Shown here one piece after another: positions 8,291-17,474 of a stretch of DNA of 62,732 bases; position 1 is the first letter of the stretch; each line of letters begins with the position of its first letter. The position numbers and the translations under genes are program-made. Origin of the DNA: Bradyrhizobium agreste (lineage in GTDB: Bacteria > Pseudomonadota > Alphaproteobacteria > Rhizobiales > Xanthobacteraceae); contig NZ_JACCHP010000030.1 of NCBI RefSeq assembly GCF_016031625.1, positions 1 through 62,732 on the forward strand. The letters run 5' to 3'. Under the pieces are notes generated by a model that was not told the DNA's origin, made no database searches, and worked only from the letters and a program-made list of their open reading frames with translations.

Positions 8291-9280
8291 ATGCCCTTGA
8301 TAACATCCGTCAGCCGGCTCGCGAGCACCTCGCGCCGAAACATCCTGGCAACGACGCTTCTGTACACGGCGTCCTTGACCGTCCGCTCCACCTCGGCGGT
8401 GGGCCGCGATGCCAAGAGCGCCGCGCTCTCGATCGGCAAGGACGACGGTGCAGCCTTCGTCACCACCAGCGACGGCGTCCAGATCTTCTACAAGGACTGG
8501 GGACCGAAGTCCGCGCAGCCGATTGTCTTCCATCACGGCTGGCCGCTCAGCGCCGACGACTGGGACGCCCAGATGCTGTTCTTCCTCGGCAAGGGTTTTC
8601 GCGTGATCGCGCATGATCGCCGCGGCCATGGCCGCTCCAGCCAGGTCAGCGACGGTCACGACATGGATCATTATGCCGCCGACGTCGCCGCGCTAGCCCA
8701 GCACCTCGATCTTCGCAACGCCATTCACGTCGGCCACTCCACCGGTGGCGGCGAGGCGACGCGATACGTGGCGCGCCATGGCCGGGAGCGCGTCGCCAAG
8801 CTCGTGCTCATCGGCGCAGTGCCGCCCCTGATGCTGAAGACCGAGTCCAATCCCGGCGGATTGCCGCTTGACGTGTTCGACGGCTTGCGCCGGCGGCTCG
8901 CCACCAACAGGTCGCAGTTCTACTTCGAATTCGCGAGCGGTCCCTTCTACGGCTACAATCGCCCGGGCGCCGAGCCTTCCCAGGCCGTGATCTGGAACTG
9001 GTGGCGTCAAGGCATGACGGGCAGCAGCAAGGCCCATCACGACGGCATCAAGGCCTTCTCCGAGACCGACTTCAGCGAAGACCTGAAGAGCATTGCGGTG
9101 CCGACGCTCGTGCTGCACGGCGGCGACGACCAGATCGTCCCCGTTGCCGACTCGGCGCAGCTGTCGGCCCGACTCCTGAAGCACAGCACACTGAAAGTCT
9201 ATGACCTGCTGCCGCATGGCCTCTGCACGACGCATCCCGACCTCGTCAATGCCGACTTGCTCAGGTTCGTGACGGCCTAG
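8291..9280 (+). CDS. Alpha/beta hydrolase, cofactor-free haloperoxidase/esterase type
   Basis: 329 residues from ATG 8291; GGAG lies eight bases before it, whereas an upstream ATG at 8279 has no good site. An exported-protein-like leader (STSRRNILATTLLYTASL) precedes the fold. The catalytic triad is visible: nucleophile Ser150 in GHSTGGG, acid Asp280 in GGDDQIVP, His309 in LPHGLCTTH. HHGWPLSADDWD forms the oxyanion-hole strand. Relatives are annotated as non-heme chloroperoxidase or arylesterase, and many use perhydrolysis or simple ester hydrolysis in practice. It heads a run with a flavoprotein, an MBL enzyme and an SDR. Substrate unknown. Confidence 0.87.
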   Translation: MPLITSVSRLASTSRRNILATTLLYTASLTVRSTSAVGRDAKSAALSIGKDDGAAFVTTSDGVQIFYKDWGPKSAQPIVFHHGWPLSADDWDAQMLFFLGKGFRVIAHDRRGHGRSSQVSDGHDMDHYAADVAALAQHLDLRNAIHVGHSTGGGEATRYVARHGRERVAKLVLIGAVPPLMLKTESNPGGLPLDVFDGLRRRLATNRSQFYFEFASGPFYGYNRPGAEPSQAVIWNWWRQGMTGSSKAHHDGIKAFSETDFSEDLKSIAVPTLVLHGGDDQIVPVADSAQLSARLLKHSTLKVYDLLPHGLCTTHPDLVNADLLRFVTA

Positions 9281-9322
9281 CCCTCGCTTCATCGCAATCA
9301 TCTCGACCAAGGAACATCAGAC

Positions 9323-10528
9323 ATGCGCATCGTCATCATCGGCGCCGGCTTTGCCGGCATGTATGCCGCCCTTTCAGCCGCCCGCCTGCGCGATATCCAG
9401 GGCGTTTCGCCCGACAAGCTCGAGATCGCGCTCGTCGCGCCCGAACCGACACTCGTGGTTCGCCCGCGACTCTACGAACCGAACCCCGAGACCCTGACAG
9501 CACCGCTGCAGGACGTCCTCAAGGCGATCGACGTCGTCTATATCAGGGGCCATGCCGAGGCGATCGATACCAAGTCCAAGGTCGTCGAGGTCGCTGGCAC
9601 GCAAGGCACGCGGAAGAAGCTGTCCTACGACCGGCTGGTGGTCGCCACCGGCAGCCGATTATTTCGGCCGAACGTTCCCGGCCTTGCCGAGCACGGCTTC
9701 AGCGTCGACCAGCTCGATGACGCCATCGCGCTCGATCGTCACCTTCATGGGCTTTTGAGCCGCCCAGCCTCGAAGGCACGCAACACCGTCGTCGTCGCGG
9801 GCGGCGGATTCACCGGCATCGAGGCAGCGACAGAGATGCCGTCGCGCTTGCGCAAGATTCTCGGCAAGAACGCCCAGTTGCGCGTGGTCGTCGTCGACCG
9901 CAACGAGGCGATCGCCCCGGACATGGGCGCAGGCCCCCGCCCCATCATCGAGGAGGCGCTGAGCAAGCTCGGCATCGAGACCAGGCTCGGTGTCGGCGTG
10001 GCCTCGCTCGACAAGTCCGGCGTCACGCTCTCCAACGGCGAGCAGATCGAATGCGAGACGGTGATCTGGGCCGCCGGCATGCGCGCGGCGCCGTTGACGG
10101 CAGAGATCCCTGCCGAGCGCGACCGGTTTGGCCGGCTGCTCGTCGACCGCGAATTACGGGTCCCATCGGTGAGCGGCGTCTTCGCCACCGGCGATGCCGC
10201 ACGGGCCGCGTGTGACGATGTCGGCAATTACGCGCTGATGTCGTGTCAGCACGCGACCCGGATGGGCGCCTTCGCCGGCAACAACGCCGCCGCCGAGCTG
10301 CTGGGCGTTCCGACCAGACCCTATCACCAGAAAGCCTACGTCACCTGCCTCGACCTCGGCGAAGCCGGTGCGCTGTTCACCCGCGGCTGGGAGCGCACGG
10401 TCGAGATGGTCGGCGACGTCGCCAAGAAGACCAAGCAGGAGATCAACACGGTCTGGATCTATCCGCCCAAGGCCGAGCGTGCCGCAGCGCTCGCCTCCGC
10501 CGATCCCGAGCGCGTCACCGCGCTCTAG
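9323..10528 (+). CDS. FAD-dependent NDH-2-like oxidoreductase
   Basis: 401 residues with two dinucleotide-binding motifs: VIIGAGFAGMYAAL at residue 4 for FAD and VVVAGGGFTGIEAA near residue 155 for NAD(P)H. FATGDAA near residue 290 closes the FAD site. These features match the type II NADH dehydrogenase / ferredoxin reductase-like group. There is no carboxyl-terminal membrane helix, so a soluble quinone or other acceptor is possible. AAGGAACATCAGAC precedes the ATG. It sits 42 bases after the hydrolase and 33 before the MBL gene, probably in one transcript. Confidence 0.85.
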   Translation: MRIVIIGAGFAGMYAALSAARLRDIQGVSPDKLEIALVAPEPTLVVRPRLYEPNPETLTAPLQDVLKAIDVVYIRGHAEAIDTKSKVVEVAGTQGTRKKLSYDRLVVATGSRLFRPNVPGLAEHGFSVDQLDDAIALDRHLHGLLSRPASKARNTVVVAGGGFTGIEAATEMPSRLRKILGKNAQLRVVVVDRNEAIAPDMGAGPRPIIEEALSKLGIETRLGVGVASLDKSGVTLSNGEQIECETVIWAAGMRAAPLTAEIPAERDRFGRLLVDRELRVPSVSGVFATGDAARAACDDVGNYALMSCQHATRMGAFAGNNAAAELLGVPTRPYHQKAYVTCLDLGEAGALFTRGWERTVEMVGDVAKKTKQEINTVWIYPPKAERAAALASADPERVTAL

Positions 10529-10561
10529 CAACTAACACTTAACCTTGAAAAGGAGACCAGG

Positions 10562-11473
10562 ATGAATCTGCACAACGCTTCCATTGCCGCGAAACCCGAA
10601 GAGCTCGTGCCGTCGCGCTACGCGGTGCGCATCGGCGACATTGACGTGCTGGTGGTCAGCGACGGGGTGCTGCCGCTCCCGAGCACCATGCTGGCACACA
10701 ACGCCGACCCGGCCGTAAGGGCCAACTGGCTGAACGAGATGTTCCTGCCTCAGGATGCGTTCGACTGGGCACTGAATGCGGTGATGGTGCGAAGTGGCGA
10801 CAAGACCATCCTCATCGACGCCGGGCTGGGGTCCGATCCTGACCTGCATCTGCCGCGCGCCGGACAGTTGATCAAGCGCCTGGAGGCCGCCGGAATCGAC
10901 CTCTCGTCCGTCACCGATCTCGTGTTGACCCACATGCACATGGATCACGTCGGTGGCTTGCTGGTCGACGGCGTGAAGGAGCGGCTGCGCAAGGACCTGC
11001 GGATCCACGTCGCCGCCGCCGAGGTCAAGTTCTGGGAGGCGCCCGATTTCACCCATACCAACATGCCGCAGGGATTCCCCGATGCGCTTCGGGCCGCCGC
11101 CAAGCAGTTCGTGAAGATGTACGGCAGCCAGATCCGGCCGTTCGAGGAGCAGCGCGAGGTTGCGCCCGGTGTCGTGGTCCGCCGCACTGGCGGTCACACG
11201 CCCGGACATAGCGTGGTCCGCGTGGCGTCCGGCGGCGAAGCGCTGACCTTTGCCGGCGATGCCGTGTTTGCGGTCGGGTTCGACCAACCCGAATGGCACA
11301 ACGGCTTCGAGCACGACCCCGAGGATGCGGCGCGCGTTCGTATCCAGCTGTTGCGGGAGCTCGCGCAGAGCGGCGAGCTGCTGGTGGCCACGCACATGCC
11401 GTTCCCATCGGTTGGCCATGTCGCGGCCGCCGGCGATGTCTTCCGCTGGGTCCCGGTGTTCTGGGACTACTGA
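10562..11473 (+). CDS. MBL-fold metallo-hydrolase
   Basis: 303 residues, preceded by a strong site AAAAGGAGACCAGG. The metal-binding signature THMHMDHVGG gives His124, His126, Asp128 and His129. GGHTPGHSVV supplies the next metal His and FAGDAVFAV the bridging Asp. The last ligand is probably in ATHMPFPSVGH. The layout fits the lactonase/quorum-quenching-like and detoxifying MBL hydrolases. No signal peptide is seen, so it should be cytoplasmic. Third in the operon; the substrate cannot be predicted. Confidence 0.87.
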   Translation: MNLHNASIAAKPEELVPSRYAVRIGDIDVLVVSDGVLPLPSTMLAHNADPAVRANWLNEMFLPQDAFDWALNAVMVRSGDKTILIDAGLGSDPDLHLPRAGQLIKRLEAAGIDLSSVTDLVLTHMHMDHVGGLLVDGVKERLRKDLRIHVAAAEVKFWEAPDFTHTNMPQGFPDALRAAAKQFVKMYGSQIRPFEEQREVAPGVVVRRTGGHTPGHSVVRVASGGEALTFAGDAVFAVGFDQPEWHNGFEHDPEDAARVRIQLLRELAQSGELLVATHMPFPSVGHVAAAGDVFRWVPVFWDY

Positions 11474-11628
11474 CGGGCAAGAACAGGCTCAACTGGAGCG
11501 CGCGCCCGGGATGATCGAGCGCTCCCTCCGGATCACACCCCTCACGGCGGCCGGTACACCAGGGAATCGGCCGCCGCGACCTGCAAACTCTAGCCAATTG
11601 GTGCGGCTGACCGCACGAGAGACAGAAC

Positions 11629-12375
11629 ATGCAAGATCAAAAGGTCGTTGTCGTCACCGGCGGTACTTCAGGCATCGGCCGCGCAGCGGCGCTCCGCTTC
11701 GCGAAACAGGGCTATCAGGTGCTCATCACCGGCCGACGGGCGAGCCTGATCAACGAGACCATGCTGCAACACGAGAACATTGCGGGAATGACCGCGGACG
11801 CGGCGTCCGCCGAGGACGCCAAGCGTACCATTGCGAAGGCGCTCGACAAATGGGGCCGTCTCGATGCGCTGGTCAACAATGCCGGCGCCGGCGCAATCCT
11901 GCCGCTCGCCGATGTGACCGCCGATCGCATCACAGACATCTTCGCCGTCAACGTGCTCGGCCCAAGTCTGCTCGCATCGGCAGCGCTTCCCCATCTCAAG
12001 GCCAGGCGCGGCGCGATCGTCAACGTCTCCAGCACCTTCGGACACAAAGCGGCGGCAGGACTATCTCACTACGCAGCCAGCAAAGCCGCCGTGGAGCATT
12101 TGACGCGGTGCTGGGCCCTGGAGCTGGCCCCGTTCGGAATCAGGGTGAACGCCGTTGCACCGGGCCCAACGGAGACGGGCGCGCTGACGGGCATGATGGG
12201 ATTGTCGGCGGAGCAGGCCGCAGCGGTCGAGGAACAGGAGCGCGCCAGCATACCGCTCGGCCGCCGCGGCGTGCCCGAGGATGTCGCTGAATGGGTCGTC
12301 CAACTCGCCGGTCCCGCCTCGGCGTGGGTAACCGGTCAGGTGATCGCCGTCGATGGCGGCCTGGGACTGGCATGA
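11629..12375 (+). CDS. SDR-family oxidoreductase
   Basis: 248 residues. The Rossmann motif TGGTSGIGRA occupies residues 10-19, NNAG is near 82-85, and the catalytic residues are Ser133, Tyr147 and Lys151 (YAASK). The end, VTGQVIAVDGGLGLA, is typical of classical SDRs. It is 155 bases after the MBL gene and probably the last member of the operon controlled by the AraC regulator at 7252. It reduces or oxidises a small carbonyl/alcohol with NAD(P); the substrate is not predictable. Confidence 0.87.
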   Translation: MQDQKVVVVTGGTSGIGRAAALRFAKQGYQVLITGRRASLINETMLQHENIAGMTADAASAEDAKRTIAKALDKWGRLDALVNNAGAGAILPLADVTADRITDIFAVNVLGPSLLASAALPHLKARRGAIVNVSSTFGHKAAAGLSHYAASKAAVEHLTRCWALELAPFGIRVNAVAPGPTETGALTGMMGLSAEQAAAVEEQERASIPLGRRGVPEDVAEWVVQLAGPASAWVTGQVIAVDGGLGLA

Positions 12376-12592
12376 TCTCGCGCGGTCGGTGGCCTGTCGG
12401 CGCCACGCGAAGGAGCACGTGAACTTCGAGTCTCCCGCGAACTATTAGTCGCAAACTGGAGACGGCGCGCGGAGGACGCAAATGCGGGCTGCTCCCGGCC
12501 CGATCGCTGGCACCTTGGCATCCTGCCAGTGTTTTGCCCGACGGGTCAACGTGATCGCAGCCGCCAAGGCCGCTGCGACACGGCGGAAAAAT

Positions 12593-12639
12593 CCCTTTTC
12601 GATCAAAGGGCCTCCTACTGTGCATGGGGTTGTTTTTCG
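12593..12639 (+). repeat. Structured repeat: hairpin plus TACTGTGCATGGGG motif, copy 1
   Basis: CCCTTT (12593-12598) and AAAGGG (12605-12610) form a 6-bp stem. Five bases later comes a 22-base string, 12615-12636, containing TACTGTGCATGGGG. The same 22 bases, also just after a 6-bp hairpin and also with a run of five or six A upstream, occur on the minus strand at 52905-52926. Stem sequences differ while pairing is kept, which suggests a structured element rather than a copied gene piece. Function unknown. The remainder of 12376-12592 shows nothing else. Confidence 0.6.
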
Positions 12640-12663
12640 AGTTTTTGGACCGTAACGGGGACC

Positions 12664-12771
12664 GTGAGCTCATTCTTGCGACAGCGAGTCCGCAGCACGA
12701 TGCTGGCGCTCGGCGCGGGCTTTGCCGTGCTCGGCAGCGTGGTGAGCTTCTTACGGCTCGCAGTGAAGTGA
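12664..12771 (+). CDS. Possible 35-residue membrane peptide
   Basis: A frame from GTG 12664 with GGGGACC before it encodes 35 residues: a basic start (MSSFLRQRVRSTM), one hydrophobic helix (LALGAGFAVLGSVVSFLRL) and a basic end. It lies just downstream of the structured repeat at 12593-12639. The membrane-helix pattern supports it; the short length and rare start codon argue for caution. It could be non-coding. Confidence 0.35.
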   Translation: MSSFLRQRVRSTMLALGAGFAVLGSVVSFLRLAVK

Positions 12772-12775
12772 GCCG

Positions 12776-14380
12776 TCAGGCCGCCGTCACGCCGACAGCC
12801 ACTGGAGCGCCGGTCTCGTTGTCCAGCGCGGCCAGGCGCTGGTCGATCGCCGCGATGACCTTGCGCGAGTACGGCCCGAGATGTGCATAGGCCGCGATCA
12901 TCTGCACGGCGATGCGCGCCGATGACGTGTCGCGCTTGGCGCAGTTCATGAAGGTCTGCCAGAGCGGCCCCCGCGCCTCGGGAAGGGCGGACACCACCTT
13001 GTGCACGGTCTCCATGGCCCCGAGCTTGGAGCGGATATCGCCTTCGGCAAGCTCGGAGCGCTGCCTGGATCGGTCGAGCAGCGTCATCAGGCGGTCGACG
13101 CGTGCTGCGTAGGCGGCCGGGCTATAGATGTGCTCCAGCACCCGCTTGTAGTCCATCAGGATATCGCGCAGCGGGCGGACCGGATCGAAGTTGATGCCGG
13201 CCGTGCACTGATCGGCACCGATGGTCGGCGCCACGTCGTGGCCCGAATGCAGCCGGCCTTCGCGCTCCAGCCGGCGCGTGAGCTGCGTATTGGGCAAGGC
13301 ATAGAGCAGGCCGACCATGGCCACGGGAATTGCCGCCTCCTCGATGAACTCGATCATCGATTCCGCCATCGAGACCTTCTCGTTGTCGAAGCCGACGATG
13401 AAGCCCGCGGTGACGAGCATGCCGGCGGCGTAGATCTTGTGGATGCTCTCGGCAATGTTGCGCCGCGTGTTCTGCTTCTTGCGCATCGCGACCAGCGTCT
13501 CCGGATCCGGACTTTCGATGCCGACGAAGATGCCGAAGAAATTCGCCGCACCCATCAGCTCCAGGAGCTCCGGATCGTCGGCGAGGTTGACCGAGGCTTC
13601 CGTGGAGAATTCGAACGGATAGCCGTGCGTGCGCTGCCATTCGGCGAGCTTCGGCAGGAATTGCCGCAGCGACTTCTTGTTGCCGATGAAATTGTCGTCG
13701 ACGAAGTCGAGATGGCCGCGATAGCCCATCTTGTAGAGCGTCTCGAGCTCGACGAACATCTGCTCGATCGTCTTGGTCCGCGGCACGCGCCCGTAGAGCT
13801 CGATGATATCGCAGAATTCGCAGGTGAAGGGACAGCCGCGCGAATATTGCACACCGAGATAGAGATAGTCCTCGAACTTGAGCAGGTCGAAGCGCGGCAC
13901 CGGCGTCTTGGTGACGTCGGCCTGGAACTTCGGTGCGGTGAAGACGCCGGATCGCGCGCCACCCTCCCAGGCCGCGATGAATTCGTTGATGACGCTCTCG
14001 GCCTCGCCCAGCACCCGGAAATCGGCCCGCTCATAGATGTGGGGGCTCGAGGTGGGGTCGGGTCCGCCGACCACGACCGGCTTGCCGGCGGCGCGGCAGA
14101 GCTCGATCAGGCGCAACGTGTCGGCCTGCTGGGGCAACATTCCGCCGGTGAACACGACGTCGGCCCAGGCGAGATCCTCCTCCCCGAAGGACGCCGTGTT
14201 GCAATCGATCAGCCGGACGGTCCAGCTCTCGGGCAACATCGCGGCAACGGTGATCAGGCCCAGGGGGGCGGCCGGACGCTTGACGCCCAACACTTTGCAG
14301 GATTCGCCGAAGGTCCAGAAGGACTCTGCCGAGAACAGCGGATAGAGCATCAGTACGTTGCAGGGACTCGGCACGTTCAT
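12776..14380 (-). CDS. B12-binding-domain radical SAM enzyme
   Basis: 534 residues from ATG 14380, preceded by AAAAGGAGTTCC. Residues 8-140 are a cobalamin-binding-like Rossmann domain (LGLITVAAMLP, WADVVFTGGMLPQQ, VVVGGPDPTSS). The radical SAM cluster motif is C183-x3-C187-x2-C190 in SRGCPFTCEFCDI, followed by FVDDNFIGN and GFIVGFDNE. A DUF4070-like carboxyl domain ends the protein. The same layout occurs in hopanoid C-2 methylase HpnP and in many orphan B12/SAM methylases. The B12 domain lacks an obvious D-x-H-x-x-G, as is common in this class. No biosynthetic neighbours give the substrate. Confidence 0.85.
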   Translation of the reverse strand: MNVPSPCNVLMLYPLFSAESFWTFGESCKVLGVKRPAAPLGLITVAAMLPESWTVRLIDCNTASFGEEDLAWADVVFTGGMLPQQADTLRLIELCRAAGKPVVVGGPDPTSSPHIYERADFRVLGEAESVINEFIAAWEGGARSGVFTAPKFQADVTKTPVPRFDLLKFEDYLYLGVQYSRGCPFTCEFCDIIELYGRVPRTKTIEQMFVELETLYKMGYRGHLDFVDDNFIGNKKSLRQFLPKLAEWQRTHGYPFEFSTEASVNLADDPELLELMGAANFFGIFVGIESPDPETLVAMRKKQNTRRNIAESIHKIYAAGMLVTAGFIVGFDNEKVSMAESMIEFIEEAAIPVAMVGLLYALPNTQLTRRLEREGRLHSGHDVAPTIGADQCTAGINFDPVRPLRDILMDYKRVLEHIYSPAAYAARVDRLMTLLDRSRQRSELAEGDIRSKLGAMETVHKVVSALPEARGPLWQTFMNCAKRDTSSARIAVQMIAAYAHLGPYSRKVIAAIDQRLAALDNETGAPVAVGVTAA

Positions 14381-14721
14381 GGAACTCCTTTTGCGGCGGC
14401 GCAGTGTACCAAAGCGCCCGCGACTTGCACCCCGGCAATAAGGACAAACTGTCGCCGCTGCGCAAGCCACGCGGGCCCAGGAACCGGCGTTTCACGGCCG
14501 GACGTCGCCTCAAGCCGCGGATTGGCGCCCTCGGAAAAAAGGCGTCGACCCGAATCGATTGTGAAGGGATGAGGCAAAAGCGCGTCTCGGTCCATACCCC
14601 AGAGCGGCACGGCCATGCGTCCCCGCCACCCCTCGGACTGTTGATTTGAACCGTTCCAGTTTGCCGGACACATTGCGCCCCTGAGTTCAATCGGTGGATT
14701 GGGCCAATCAGGGGACTTGCG
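14381..14721. promoter_or_regulatory. Divergent intergenic region
   Basis: 341 bases between the radical SAM start (minus) and the iron-sulfur subunit start (plus). Several short frames exist but none has family features. It must carry both promoters; no specific box or riboswitch fold, including a cobalamin box, was recognised. Confidence 0.35.
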
Positions 14722-15171
<450 letters not shown>

Positions 15172-15183
15172 GGAAATCCCCAC

Positions 15184-17370
15184 ATGAACAAGCATATCTC
15201 GCCGCGGCTCAACCGCCGCGCCTTCGTCATTGGCACGGCTGCGGTCGGTGCCGGCCTCGCCATCGGCCTCGACCTCCCCCTCGGCGGCCCCGCCGTGGTC
15301 CGCGCCGCCGACGGCTCGCCCGAGATCGGCGCCTGGGTCGTGGTCAGGCCCGACGACACCGTGGTGATCCGCATCGCCCGCTCGGAGATGGGCCAGGGCT
15401 CGCTGACCGGCCTCGCCCAGCTGGTTGCCGAGGAGCTCGAATGCGACTGGACCAAGGTCACGACCGAATATCCGACCCCCGGCCAGAGCGTCGCCCGCAA
15501 GCGCGTCTGGGGTGATTTCTCCACCGGCGGCAGCCGCGGCATCCGCTCCTCGCAGGACTACGTTCGCAAGGGCGGCGCCACCGCGCGCGTGATGCTGATC
15601 CAAGCCGCAGCCGACGCTTGGAAAGTGCCGGCCTCCGAATGCAGGGCCGAGAACAGCGTCATCACCCATACGCCGTCGGGCCGGACCACGACCTACGGCA
15701 AGGTCGCCGAGGCCGCGGCGAAACTGACGCCGCCGGCGGACGTCAAACTGAAGGATCCGAAGGATTGGAAGCTGATCGGCAAGGGTGTGAATCGGCTCGA
15801 CACCGCCGACAAGACCACCGGCGCGATGGTCTACGGTATCGACGTCAAGCTGCCGGGCATGCTGAACGCCGCGATCAAGGACTGCCCGGTGTTCGGCGGC
15901 AAGCTGAAGAGCTTTGACGAAGCCAAGATCGCCGACATGAAAGGCGTCAAGAAGGTCGTCAAGGTCGGCGACACCGCCGTCGCCGTCGTCGCCGACACCT
16001 GGTGGCACGCCAAGACCGCGCTGGAATCACTGCCGATCGTCTGGGATGAGGGCGACAACGCAAAAGTCTCCAGCGAGTCGATTGCGAAGTGGCTGGCCGA
16101 AGGTCTCGACAATTCGCAGCCGGCCTATGTCGGCAACAAGAACGGCGACGCGAAGGCCGCGATTGCCGGTGCCGCCAAGAAGGTCGAGGCCGTCTACTCC
16201 TATCCCTACCAGAACCACGCCACGATGGAGCCGATGAACGCCACCGCGCTCTACACGGCCGACGGATGCGAGGTCTGGTGCGGGACGCAGAACGGCGAGG
16301 CCGCCTTCGCGGCGGTGCTGGAAGCCTCCGGCCTGCCCGCCGAGAAGTGCGACGTGCACAAGGTGATGCTTGGCGGCGGCTTCGGCCGGCGTGGCCAGAC
16401 CGACTATGTCCGCCAGGCGGTCATGATCGCCAAGCAGATGCCGGGCACGCCGATCAAGCTGCTGTGGTCGCGTGAAGAGGACATGGCGCACGGTCGGTAC
16501 CACCCGATCACCCAGTGCAAGATGACCGGCGCGTTCGATGCCAACAACAACCTGATCGCGCTGCACTACCGCCTCTCCGGGCAATCGATCCTGTTCTCGC
16601 TCCGCCCCGAAGCGTTGCAGAACGGGATGGATCCCGCGGCATTCCAGGGCGTCGCCCAATCCGGCGAAGCCGCATTCGGCTATTCGGTGCCGAACCTTCT
16701 GGTCGAGCATGCGATGCGCAACCCGCACGTCCCGCCCGGCTTCTGGCGCGGCGTCAACGTCAATCACAACGCGATCTACATGGAATGCTTCATGGACGAG
16801 CTCGCCCATGCCGCAGGCCAGGACCCCCTCGAATTCCGCCGCAAGCTGATGGGCAACCACCCCAAGCACCTCGCGGTGCTCAATGCGGTGGCCGAGAAGA
16901 TCGGCTGGACCAGTCCGGCGCCGCAAGGCGTCTATCGCGGCATCGCGCAGGTGATGGGCTACGGCAGCTATGTCGCCGGCGCCGCCGAGATCTCGGTGAC
17001 CGACGGCATCAAGATCAAGGTGCATCGCATCGTCGCCTCCACCGATCCCGGCTATGTCGTCAATCCGGCGCAGGTGGAGCGGCAGGTCGCCGGCTCCTTC
17101 GTCTATGGTCTCTCCGCACTGTTCTACGGCGGCTGCACGGTGAAGGACGGCAAGATCGAGCAGACCAACTTCGACACCTACAACTCGATGCGCATCAACG
17201 AGATGCCGAAGGTGGAGACGGTGATGGTGCCGAGCGGCGGGTTCTGGGGCGGCGTCGGCGAGCCGACCATCGGCGTCGCGGCGCCGGCCGTGCTGAATGC
17301 ATACTTCGCGGCGACCGGCAAGCGCATCCGCCAGGTGCCGCTGCGCGACCAGAACATCACCTTCGCGTAA
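15184..17370 (+). CDS. Molybdopterin-binding subunit, xanthine dehydrogenase/IorB family
   Basis: 728 residues with a twin-arginine leader (LNRRAFVIGTAAVGAGLAI). AAGGAAATCCCCAC precedes the ATG. Molybdopterin-contact motifs are present: RSEMGQGSLTG, GGGFGRRGQTD, FWRGVN and the active-site Glu in GVGEPTIGVAAPA near residue 695. The length and single-chain form fit the isoquinoline 1-oxidoreductase beta / membrane aldehyde dehydrogenase type that hydroxylates N-heterocycles or aldehydes at the periplasmic face. It pairs with the (2Fe-2S) gene just upstream and is followed by a palindromic repeat, then the sox genes. Substrate not predictable. Confidence 0.92.
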   Translation: MNKHISPRLNRRAFVIGTAAVGAGLAIGLDLPLGGPAVVRAADGSPEIGAWVVVRPDDTVVIRIARSEMGQGSLTGLAQLVAEELECDWTKVTTEYPTPGQSVARKRVWGDFSTGGSRGIRSSQDYVRKGGATARVMLIQAAADAWKVPASECRAENSVITHTPSGRTTTYGKVAEAAAKLTPPADVKLKDPKDWKLIGKGVNRLDTADKTTGAMVYGIDVKLPGMLNAAIKDCPVFGGKLKSFDEAKIADMKGVKKVVKVGDTAVAVVADTWWHAKTALESLPIVWDEGDNAKVSSESIAKWLAEGLDNSQPAYVGNKNGDAKAAIAGAAKKVEAVYSYPYQNHATMEPMNATALYTADGCEVWCGTQNGEAAFAAVLEASGLPAEKCDVHKVMLGGGFGRRGQTDYVRQAVMIAKQMPGTPIKLLWSREEDMAHGRYHPITQCKMTGAFDANNNLIALHYRLSGQSILFSLRPEALQNGMDPAAFQGVAQSGEAAFGYSVPNLLVEHAMRNPHVPPGFWRGVNVNHNAIYMECFMDELAHAAGQDPLEFRRKLMGNHPKHLAVLNAVAEKIGWTSPAPQGVYRGIAQVMGYGSYVAGAAEISVTDGIKIKVHRIVASTDPGYVVNPAQVERQVAGSFVYGLSALFYGGCTVKDGKIEQTNFDTYNSMRINEMPKVETVMVPSGGFWGGVGEPTIGVAAPAVLNAYFAATGKRIRQVPLRDQNITFA

Positions 17371-17417
17371 AGCATGATCCCGAAAAGTGTGGACCGGTTT
17401 TCCGAGATGATCATGCT
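17371..17417. repeat. Rhizobiales palindromic repeat
   Basis: AGCATGATC (17371-17379) and GATCATGCT (17409-17417) are a perfect 9-bp inverted pair, with CGAAAA and TTTTCCG as further inner pairing. The element starts right after the stop of the molybdenum subunit. Very similar palindromes are scattered between genes in Rhizobiales. It could act as transcript end or mRNA stabiliser, separating the molybdenum hydroxylase genes from the sox genes. Confidence 0.7.
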
Positions 17418-17474
17418 CAAACGACAAATCGCGGCGGCCGTATCGGCCGTCGCAGTATTTTCCGGACAGGTCTC

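Noticed and set aside
13001..14572. A 523-codon + strand frame opposite the radical SAM gene
   Set aside because: No domain signal; the minus-strand CxxxCxxC enzyme is unambiguous.
14381..14721. Cobalamin riboswitch before the B12-binding radical SAM gene
   Set aside because: No B12-box-like conserved core was visible in the 341-base region.
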